Shown here in pieces: positions 1 to 4,994 of a DNA stretch of 6,379 nucleotides. This DNA is from Candidatus Acidiferrum typicum (GTDB taxonomy: Bacteria; Acidobacteriota; Terriglobia; Acidiferrales; UBA7541): NCBI GenBank assembly GCA_025463105.1, contig JAOAPW010000174.1:1-6379 (forward strand), read 5' to 3'. The position numbers were made by a program, and so were the translations under genes. A model generated the notes under the pieces. It did not search any database. It was not told the DNA's origin and saw nothing but the letters and a program-made list of their open reading frames with translations. The number at the start of each line of letters is the position of its first letter. Within the stretch, counting starts at the first letter, position 1.

Positions 1-425
1 GTTGAAGCCACCATGGCGTTGACGGTCAGAATTCCCAGCGCAGGCGGAGTATCGATGATGATGTAATCGTAGTCTTTCTGGATCGGCGCCAGCGCGTCCT
101 TCAACTTGAACGGCGCATCGAACTGCCCCGCCAGCTGCTGCTCCATCTTGGCCAGCGCCAGTTTTGCAGGCGCGACCGAAAGCATCGGATTCTTCGACAC
201 CTTGATGATACTGGCCAATTCCGCGCGGTGATCTCCCAACACATCAAACATCGACGTCTGTATTTCGCCGGATTCAAAAAAAGCAATGCTGGAATTGGAT
301 TGGGGATCGAGATCGATTAAGAGCGTTTTCTTTTGCCGCATTGAGATAGCGGCAGCGAGATTGATGGCAGTGGTGGTTTTCCCCACGCCGCCCTTCTGAT
401 TTGCAATTGTCAGGATGGCGGTCAT
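1..425 (-). CDS. parA: ParA/Soj-family ATPase, partial (C-terminus beyond left edge)
   Basis: This is the N-terminal 141 codons of a ParA/MinD-type deviant Walker ATPase, the family that uses ATP-dependent dimerisation and non-specific DNA binding to segregate chromosomes or position other cargo. The reading begins MTAILTIANQKGGVGKTTTA. The deviant Walker A motif KGGVGKT is at residues 11-17, with the signature lysine K11 and catalytic-site K16. The A' motif LIDLDPQ (36-42) carries D38 and D40, and the Walker B motif YIIIDTPP is at 121-128 with D125. The start at 425 puts the P-loop ten residues in, as is usual. An in-frame ATG at 440 would add MPGPF, and neither start has a good Shine-Dalgarno. 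A chromosomal ParA is usually followed by parB, but that side is outside the window, so an orphan ParA cannot be excluded. Family assignment is firm; the cargo is unknown. Confidence 0.93.
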   Translation of the reverse strand, partial: MTAILTIANQKGGVGKTTTAINLAAAISMRQKKTLLIDLDPQSNSSIAFFESGEIQTSMFDVLGDHRAELASIIKVSKNPMLSVAPAKLALAKMEQQLAGQFDAPFKLKDALAPIQKDYDYIIIDTPPALGILTVNAMVAS

Positions 426-520
426 AAACGGCCCAGGCATTTTTGCATGGGCACAAGCCCTCCCGGGTAGCAACCGATACACAATTCGTGCAACTTCGGA
501 CTCTACTCTGAGCCCGCCAG

Positions 521-548
521 AATTAACGTATGCCAATCTACTCGTCAA
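521..548 (-). promoter_or_regulatory. Possible sigma-70 promoter for the ParA gene
   Basis: On the minus strand a TTGACG box (543-548, five of six matches to the -35 consensus) is followed after 16 bases by TTAATT (521-526). Alternatively GTTAAT at 522-527 lies 15 bases away and matches four of six -10 positions. It lies within the 208-base gap between the nuclease stop and the ParA start and would leave a leader of about 90 bases. The -10 is weak, so this is only a candidate. Confidence 0.3.
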
Positions 549-633
549 CAGTCGCAAGTGCAAGCAAAAAAGCTATTCCTCGAAGAAAAGTCAGTACGGG
601 CGAGATGGCGGATTGGGTTAGACGTCCCGACAA

Positions 634-1119
634 CTACATCTTGTAGCGCCCAAGGTCCTCGTCGGAGAGGCCCTCGAGCCATTTGCGGAGTTCTTCGCTG
701 GTGGATTTTTCGGAGATGGCGCTTGAAATCTTGGAGCTTTTGAGCACTTCGTCCTCGACAAAAATCGGGCAATCGACACGCAGCGCCAGTGCTAACGCGT
801 CGCTGGGCCGCGAATCGATGGACATGATCTCGCCGTTGCGCTCCACCCAGATTAGCGCGTAAAAAGTGTCGTCCTTCAAATCGTTCACGACAACTTTTTG
901 CACGCGAACATCCAGCCCCAGAAAAACATTTCGCAACAGGTCGTGCGTCATGGGACGCGGTGTCTGCACTTTTTCGATTTCAAGCGCAATGGCATTTGCT
1001 TCGTAAATTCCCACCCAGATCGGAAGCACTGCGGTTCCCTGTGCATCCTTTAAAACCACGATCGGCATGTTTGTGACAGGGTCCATCATGAGTCCGCGGA
1101 TCTTCATCTCGACTTCCAT
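634..1119 (-). CDS. Bifunctional nuclease domain protein (DUF151/BFN family)
   Basis: The 161-residue product belongs to the DUF151 bifunctional nuclease family, small soluble proteins for which DNase and RNase activity has been reported in plant members; the bacterial role is poorly defined. The family hallmarks are visible: LPIWVGIYEANAIALEIE at 32-49, RPMTHDLL at 55-62, and IDSRPSDALALALR at 101-114, the most conserved block with its acidic and basic residues. The C-terminal part (about 135-161) is charged and probably helical, ending WLEGLSDEDLGRYKM. The start at 1119 (MEVEMKIRGL) is chosen over the in-frame ATG at 1140 because GGGAGG sits five bases upstream of it, while the upstream ATG has no ribosome binding site and would add only MSFREAP. 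The gene follows miaB after 32 bases and is probably co-transcribed with it. The family is clear; the substrate is not. Confidence 0.93.
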   Translation of the reverse strand: MEVEMKIRGLMMDPVTNMPIVVLKDAQGTAVLPIWVGIYEANAIALEIEKVQTPRPMTHDLLRNVFLGLDVRVQKVVVNDLKDDTFYALIWVERNGEIMSIDSRPSDALALALRVDCPIFVEDEVLKSSKISSAISEKSTSEELRKWLEGLSDEDLGRYKM

Positions 1120-1124
1120 GGGCG

Positions 1125-1130
1125 CCTCCC
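1125..1130 (-). promoter_or_regulatory. Shine-Dalgarno that decides the nuclease start
   Basis: The minus strand reads GGGAGG CGCCC ATG, placing a strong ribosome binding site five bases before the ATG at 1119. This site lies inside the reading frame opened by the upstream ATG at 1140, which argues that the longer start is not used. Confidence 0.75.
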
Positions 1131-1151
1131 GGAAACTCATACGGGTGCGGG

Positions 1152-2678
1152 CTATACTTTTAGCCCGCCGGAATACTGTTCAACTTGCTCACCGATCAGG
1201 CTGTTGGGGCTCGCGCGTGTTACGCGCACTTCAATATATTGTCCCAAAAGGTCCGAGTGCGGCGAAGAGAAATTTAGAATACGGTTGCTGGAAGTGCGAC
1301 CCGCCCATTGGCCGGGGCGCCGGGATGCCCCGTCCACCAGGACTTCAAACGTTTGGCCCACCAGCTCGTTGTTGCGTACAACTTGAATTTCACGCTGCCT
1401 GTCCTGCACGACGGCCAGCCGTCGTCCTTTTTCCTGCTCAGGAATTGAATCGGCCATCTGCAATGACGAAGTGTTCGGCCGCGGCGAGTACTGAAACGCA
1501 AACACGCCATCATATTGCGCGGCGTCCAGTAGAGAGAGTGTGTCCGCCAGGTCTTCTTCTGTCTCTCCAGGAAACCCCACAATGATGTCGGACGTCACGC
1601 TGATCGGGCGGCGCGCCGAACGGATCAGTGCAATCTTTTCCAGATATTCCTCTCGCGAGTATGTCCGCTGCATCGAACGCAAAACGCGCGTCGATCCCGA
1701 TTGCACCGGCAGGTGCACGTGATCGCACAGCGCGGGCACCGAATCGATTGCCTCGACGATGTCCCTGCTGAAATCGCGAGGGTGAGACGTGGTGAACCGC
1801 ACTCGACGAATCCCCGGCACCGCGGCCACCGCAACCAGAAGCTCCGCAAAAGTCATTCCCCGGGGCGCCGGGTCGCGATAGGAATTTACTGTCTGCCCCA
1901 GGAGTTGAATTTCGGAGTATCCCGCGTCGGCCAGTTTGCGTACCTCATGCAAAACGGAGGCGCTTGAACGGCTGCGCTCCGGCCCTCTCGTATAAGGCAC
2001 CACGCAGTAGGCACAAGATTTGTCGCAGCCTTCGATAATGGTCAGGTAAGCGCGGAAAGGATTATCGCGCCGGGTAATTTCGGTCTCAAATGTTTCGTCG
2101 GTATCCGTGTGGAGTCCGGTCACCCGTCGATTGCCTGCCTCCAGTTGCGCCAGGAGGGCCGGCAATTTGCTGTAGCTGGCCGAACCGCACACCAGGCTTA
2201 CCCACGGAGCGCGCTCAAAGATTTCCTCGCCTTCCTGTTGCGCCACGCATCCCAGCACGCCGATGATTTTTCCATGTCCGGGATGTTTCCTGTATTCTCC
2301 CAGGCGCGAAAAAACTTTCTGCGCCGCTTTCTCACGAATGCTGCAGGTGTTATAAAAAACCACTTTCGCCGAGTCCAAATCATCAACCTGCCGGTAGCCG
2401 CGCCCGAGTAACACCCCCGCCACCTTCTCGGAATCATGGGCATTCATCTGGCAGCCAAACGTCTCGATGAAAAATGTGGCTCCGTGCGGGTGCAATTCCG
2501 TGAGGCCCGTCTCTGGAACCAGCGGAAAAGAGGTATGGGCGCCATGGGGAGCCTGCAAAAATGAACTGCCGGCTACGCTTGCCTGGGGAGAGCTTGCGGC
2601 CGGATCATGCGCGGATATCCGCAACTCTTCCCGGGCACCAGTAAGATCGTCGAGGCGGACATCAAATGATGGCGACAT
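1152..2678 (-). CDS. miaB: tRNA-2-methylthio-N6-dimethylallyladenosine synthase MiaB
   Basis: MiaB is a radical-SAM methylthiotransferase that adds the 2-methylthio group to i6A at position 37 of tRNAs reading UNN codons, in the cytoplasm. The 508-residue product has the N-terminal MTTase domain (about 68-170) with the three cysteines for the auxiliary [4Fe-4S] cluster: C76 in ETFGCQMNA, C112 in YNTCSIREKA and C144 in LGCVAQ. The radical-SAM domain (about 206-435) has the CxxxCxxC motif C218, C222, C225 in EGCDKSCAYC, followed by VVPYTRGPERSR and later IIVGFPGETEED. A C-terminal TRAM RNA-binding domain spans about 436-506. FGCQMN and NTCSIREKA favour MiaB over the RimO or MtaB paralogues. About 66 residues precede the MTTase domain, longer than in most MiaB proteins; this start is the only good ATG, as the next methionine is M78 inside the conserved domain. 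It is probably the first gene of an operon with the DUF151 nuclease. Confidence 0.97.
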   Translation of the reverse strand: MSPSFDVRLDDLTGAREELRISAHDPAASSPQASVAGSSFLQAPHGAHTSFPLVPETGLTELHPHGATFFIETFGCQMNAHDSEKVAGVLLGRGYRQVDDLDSAKVVFYNTCSIREKAAQKVFSRLGEYRKHPGHGKIIGVLGCVAQQEGEEIFERAPWVSLVCGSASYSKLPALLAQLEAGNRRVTGLHTDTDETFETEITRRDNPFRAYLTIIEGCDKSCAYCVVPYTRGPERSRSSASVLHEVRKLADAGYSEIQLLGQTVNSYRDPAPRGMTFAELLVAVAAVPGIRRVRFTTSHPRDFSRDIVEAIDSVPALCDHVHLPVQSGSTRVLRSMQRTYSREEYLEKIALIRSARRPISVTSDIIVGFPGETEEDLADTLSLLDAAQYDGVFAFQYSPRPNTSSLQMADSIPEQEKGRRLAVVQDRQREIQVVRNNELVGQTFEVLVDGASRRPGQWAGRTSSNRILNFSSPHSDLLGQYIEVRVTRASPNSLIGEQVEQYSGGLKV

Positions 2679-2722
2679 TCTCTATCCCGAATCTTACCAC
2701 AATCAATTTCCCCTCACAGCGG

Positions 2723-2741
2723 AGCGGCAGGAAATGCCGCT
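2723..2741 (-). promoter_or_regulatory. Small stem-loop in the presumed miaB leader
   Basis: AGCGGCA (2723-2729) and TGCCGCT (2735-2741) form a perfect 7-bp stem with a five-base loop, about 45 bases upstream of the miaB start. No run of T follows on either strand, so it is not a classic intrinsic terminator. If the miaB transcript starts upstream, this would be a leader hairpin. Its role is unknown. Confidence 0.4.
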
Positions 2742-2862
2742 TTGGAGGTTTAATTTCAATTCTCGACTTTCAAATTTCAGATTGCGCTGGCCGCCTCTCC
2801 ATCATTTATTGTCCGGCGCCGACGCCGAGCGCTTCCTCCTGCAACCCAAGTTAACCATTTAC

Positions 2863-2875
2863 ATCGTATTACGAT
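2863..2875. promoter_or_regulatory. Perfect dyad, candidate operator for the Tol cluster
   Basis: ATCGTA and TACGAT flank a single central T, giving a perfect 6+1+6 palindrome. It ends eight bases before the TTGACA box at 2884, a typical position for an activator or repressor site. The sequence does not match a binding motif that I can name, so the regulator is unknown. Confidence 0.35.
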
Positions 2876-2883
2876 ATTTCTCG

Positions 2884-2911
2884 TTGACAGTACCTTAACG
2901 CACTCGATAGG
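2884..2911 (+). promoter_or_regulatory. Candidate promoter for the tol operon
   Basis: A perfect -35 hexamer TTGACA (2884-2889) is the best promoter signal in the spacer. Sixteen bases on, GATAGG (2906-2911) matches only three of six -10 positions. The better hexamer TGTAAT (2913-2918) is 23 bases away, which is too far. The -35 box and its place upstream of the Tol genes make this plausible, but the -10 is unresolved. Confidence 0.35.
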
Positions 2912-2976
2912 CTGTAATCGTTTGACCGCATTTGGGTCGTATGCTAGCTTGCGAGGGGGAGCATTGATCCGCTTCT

Positions 2977-2984
2977 GAGGGGGG
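2977..2984 (+). promoter_or_regulatory. Purine-rich Shine-Dalgarno-like tract before tolQ
   Basis: GAGGGGGG is the strongest ribosome-binding-like sequence near tolQ. It lies 22 bases before the TTG at 3007, which is too far for normal use, but only four bases before an in-frame ATT at 2989. A similar tract (GAGGGGGA, 2953-2960) lies 24 bases upstream. This makes the tolQ start uncertain. Confidence 0.4.
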
Positions 2985-3006
2985 AACAATTCGACCACTT
3001 GGGATT

Positions 3007-3681
3007 TTGTTGTTCGTAGGCCAGTTAAGCACGCTGCTACAGCAAACAGGCTGGGTTGCTCGTGTAGTTCTGGCGATGCTGCTATTCTTTTCCCTGTTTT
3101 CCTGGGCCTTGATTTTTCAAAAATCGCGCATGTTCTCGCGCATGAACCAGCAAACCGCGTTGTTTCTGCGCATTTTCCGTTCGAACAAAACTCTCCCCGA
3201 TCCCAGACAAATGGGCGCGGGCGGGTCTCCGCTGGAATCCTTATATAGCGCGGGCTTTCGCGAAGTGGATAATCAGATTCGTGGCGGCAATCCGCAAGGC
3301 AAGCTCACCAGCCTCAATGCCGTGACGGTCAGCATGCAGCTCGCTGCCGCCGAGGAAGTTCGAAAAGCCGAAAAATACATGCCCTGGCTGGCGACCACTG
3401 GGTCAGTCACTCCGTTCATTGGCCTGTTTGGCACCGTCTGGGGCGTCATGGACGCATTTACGGGCCTGGGAGCGGCCGGCGCCGCGAGTTTACGAGCCGT
3501 CGCGCCGGGCATCGCGGAAGCCCTGATTACAACGGCTGCGGGACTCTTCACCGCCGTCCCCGCCGTCATCGCCTACAACCACTTTTTGCACAACATTAAG
3601 GATTTAGGTGGCCGCATGGATGGATTCACGCTCGAAGTTGCAGCGATGATTGAAAAACTATATCCCGGACAGCGAATGTGA
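3007..3681 (+). CDS. tolQ: TolQ, MotA/TolQ/ExbB proton channel family
   Basis: TolQ is the inner-membrane channel subunit of the Tol-Pal motor; with TolR it converts the proton gradient into movement of TolA. The 224-residue product has three predicted membrane segments, the family layout: about 17-37, 128-150 and 168-192. Between the first two lies the large cytoplasmic loop. The conserved block ATTGSVTPFIGLFGTVWGVM (129-148) and the segment VAPGIAEALITTAAGLFTAV (165-184) are diagnostic; T143 and T175/T176 are the polar residues expected along the proton path. The frame opens with TTG codons at 3007 and 3010 and has no ATG nearby; it is open back to 2968, and an ATT at 2989 has the better-placed ribosome binding site. 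TolQ rather than ExbB is preferred because tolR and tolB follow. Family is certain; the first residues are not. Confidence 0.93.
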   Translation: MLFVGQLSTLLQQTGWVARVVLAMLLFFSLFSWALIFQKSRMFSRMNQQTALFLRIFRSNKTLPDPRQMGAGGSPLESLYSAGFREVDNQIRGGNPQGKLTSLNAVTVSMQLAAAEEVRKAEKYMPWLATTGSVTPFIGLFGTVWGVMDAFTGLGAAGAASLRAVAPGIAEALITTAAGLFTAVPAVIAYNHFLHNIKDLGGRMDGFTLEVAAMIEKLYPGQRM

Positions 3682-3719
3682 CTTGTTTAACGTGAAATCT
3701 CAAGACTAGACGATCGAAT

Positions 3720-4136
3720 ATGCCTCAACTCTCTCGCCAAACCAGCTCTTCCCTTTCGGATATCAATATCGTCCCTTTCGTGGACGTGATGCTCGTTCTG
3801 CTGGTGATCTTCATGATCACCGCTCCGATTCTGCAGTCCGGAATCGAAGTGGACGTTCCTAAAACGAAAACGGTGAAGGAAATTTCCGAATCGCGCGTGG
3901 TCGTTTCGATCGACCGCGCTCAGAGAATCTATATCGGCGACGATCCGGTAAACATCCACGAGTTGGGCGCCAAGGTCCATGCTCAGATGCATAATCCGCA
4001 AGGCGACGCGGTGTATCTGCGCTGCGACAAAACGGTCCCCTTCGGCTCGTTCGCGCTGGTGGTGGACACCATGCGGCAGTCCGGCATCCAAAATATTAGC
4101 GTGGTTACGGAGCCGCTCGAAGATACTCCACATTAA
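3720..4136 (+). CDS. tolR: TolR/ExbD biopolymer transport protein
   Basis: TolR is the single-pass inner-membrane partner of TolQ and carries the proton-binding aspartate of the motor. The 138-residue product has a short cytoplasmic N-terminus, one membrane segment (about 17-37) and a periplasmic domain. The motif INIVPFVDVMLVLLVIFMIT (15-34) is the family signature, and D22 corresponds in position to the essential aspartate of TolR/ExbD. The C-terminal LRCDKTVPFGSFALVVDTMR (100-119), followed by SGIQNISVVTEP, is the usual ExbD/TolR ending. The gene lies 38 bases after tolQ and six before the TolA-like gene. The ATG at 3720 has no clear Shine-Dalgarno, but it is the only sensible start, since the next methionine lies inside the membrane segment. 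The sequence alone cannot separate TolR from ExbD; the name rests on the neighbours. Confidence 0.95.
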   Translation: MPQLSRQTSSSLSDINIVPFVDVMLVLLVIFMITAPILQSGIEVDVPKTKTVKEISESRVVVSIDRAQRIYIGDDPVNIHELGAKVHAQMHNPQGDAVYLRCDKTVPFGSFALVVDTMRQSGIQNISVVTEPLEDTPH

Positions 4137-4142
4137 GACGTC

Positions 4143-4940
4143 ATGTCCTATAGCCCCGCCCATCCCGGCACAGACAATCTGAAGAAGCCCCTGGTGTGGT
4201 CGCTCGGGTTTCACATGATTCTCTTCGGCTCGCTCGGCGTTTCGACATTTTTCTCGCATCGAGGCGATACCTGGGGCGGCTCCGGTGGAGACAATGCCGT
4301 CACGGTTGGCCTGGTCGGAAAACTTCCCGGAGTCACGTTGCCTCGCCCGGAAGCAGTAACAACCAGCCGCGTTGTGGATGAGAGCAAGGGACTCTACAAA
4401 TCCGAGCCGCAGCCTCCGCCACCGAAGGAAATCGCTCCGGACACGAAGACCATCCCGGAATTCAAGAAGGAAAAAACGCCGCATTACATCACGCACCCAT
4501 CGAAGGTTCTCGAGGATTCGACACCCCCTCCGCCAAATGCGGTTCCGTACGGAGGCGGAGGCGCTCCCGCGCTCCCTTATTCGCAATTTACTGTAGGCGG
4601 CGCGACGCAAGGCGGCATGGGATTTTCCGGGCCGGGCGGCGGTGATTTCACAGGCCGATTCCCTGCGTACGTGGACGCCGTGCGTAATCGAATCAGCAGC
4701 AACTGGCTGCAATCCTCGGTGGACCCGTCAGTGCGCTGGGCGCCGCGGGCGCAGTTTACATTCCAGATTTTGCGTGACGGCACGGTCACAAACGTTCAGA
4801 TGACACAGTCCAGCGGTAACCGGTCGGTCGACAACTCGGCATTACGCGCAATCCTGAGTTCGAGCCCGGTTTCGGCGCTTCCGTCCGGTTATTCCGGCAA
4901 CAACGTAACAGTCGAATTCTGGTTCGAGTTTCGACGCTAG
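4143..4940 (+). CDS. tolA: TolA/TonB-like periplasm-spanning energy transducer
   Basis: This 265-residue protein has the layout of a TonB/TolA transducer, which links the TolQR motor to outer-membrane partners. A short N-terminus is followed by one membrane anchor (about 17-37, with the buried-helix histidine H24). The periplasmic linker includes a proline-lysine part (about 88-132, PPPP at 91-94 and again 128-131) and a glycine-rich part (about 137-168). The C-terminal TonB_C/TolA-like domain (about 173-265) includes YVDAVRNRISSNW, FQILRDGTVTNVQMTQSSGN and a final VEFWFEF strand. It starts six bases after the tolR stop, so translation is probably coupled; no separate ribosome binding site is evident. 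It lacks the long alanine- and lysine-rich helical domain of enterobacterial TolA and is much shorter than the 421-residue E. coli protein. The name tolA is inferred from position between tolR and tolB; by domain alone TonB is equally possible. Confidence 0.85.
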   Translation: MSYSPAHPGTDNLKKPLVWSLGFHMILFGSLGVSTFFSHRGDTWGGSGGDNAVTVGLVGKLPGVTLPRPEAVTTSRVVDESKGLYKSEPQPPPPKEIAPDTKTIPEFKKEKTPHYITHPSKVLEDSTPPPPNAVPYGGGGAPALPYSQFTVGGATQGGMGFSGPGGGDFTGRFPAYVDAVRNRISSNWLQSSVDPSVRWAPRAQFTFQILRDGTVTNVQMTQSSGNRSVDNSALRAILSSSPVSALPSGYSGNNVTVEFWFEFRR

Positions 4941-4944
4941 CTTT

Positions 4945-4977
4945 ATTTGCGACACGAGCAATTTCGCGCAAATTTGC
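4945..4977 (+). promoter_or_regulatory. Overlapping inverted repeats in the tolA-tolB gap
   Basis: ATTTGCG (4945-4951) pairs perfectly with CGCAAAT (4967-4973) across a 15-base loop. GCAAATTTGC (4968-4977) is itself a perfect 10-base palindrome, so two foldings compete. No T-run follows, so a terminator is unlikely. It lies in the 54-base gap just before the tolB ribosome binding site and could affect tolB translation or mark a processing site. Confidence 0.35.
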
Positions 4978-4985
4978 ATAAGGGT

Positions 4986-4990
4986 GGAAG
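4986..4990 (+). promoter_or_regulatory. Ribosome binding site for tolB
   Basis: GGAAG lies four bases before the ATG at 4995 within the stretch GGGTGGAAGAATA. It supports this ATG over the in-frame ATG at 5055, which has only a weak GAAGA upstream. Confidence 0.55.
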
Positions 4991-4994
4991 AATA

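Larger units (their letters stand above)
2679..3006. other. Divergent intergenic region between miaB and tolQ
   Basis: This 328-base spacer separates miaB (minus) from tolQ (plus) and must hold the promoters for both units. I see no credible gene in it on either strand; the open stretches are short and lack recognisable protein features. It contains a hairpin near miaB (2723-2741), a dyad at 2863-2875 next to a -35 box at 2884-2889, and two G-rich tracts at 2953-2960 and 2977-2984 before tolQ. No convincing promoter for miaB could be picked by eye. Confidence 0.8.

Noticed and set aside
564..600. Possible terminator after the nuclease gene (minus strand TTCTTCGAGGAA then a T-run)
   Set aside because: The stem would be only about four pairs, including a wobble, and the T6 run is separated from it, so this does not meet the form of an intrinsic terminator.
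1120..1140. Longer nuclease start at the ATG at 1140
   Set aside because: No ribosome binding site precedes it, whereas the ATG at 1119 has GGGAGG five bases upstream and gives the usual family N-terminus.
1067..1585. A 172-codon plus-strand frame across the miaB-nuclease junction
   Set aside because: It overlaps the conserved C-terminus of MiaB and the start of the nuclease on the other strand and has no domain or coding signal of its own.
2467..2898. A 143-codon plus-strand frame running from the miaB 5' end into the intergenic region
   Set aside because: The first half is antisense to miaB, the remainder reads through the hairpin and promoter region, and no start signal or recognisable protein feature is present.
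2922..2950. Second tolQ promoter with TTGACC (2922-2927) and TAGCTT (2945-2950)
   Set aside because: The 17-base spacing is right, but the -10 matches only three of six positions; the alternative TATGCT at 2940 is only 12 bases away.
3687..4712. A 341-codon open frame on the minus strand opposite tolR and tolA
   Set aside because: It lies wholly antisense to two well-supported genes, has no recognisable domain, is rich in Arg and His as expected from the reverse of GC-rich coding sequence, and lacks a ribosome binding site that I could see.
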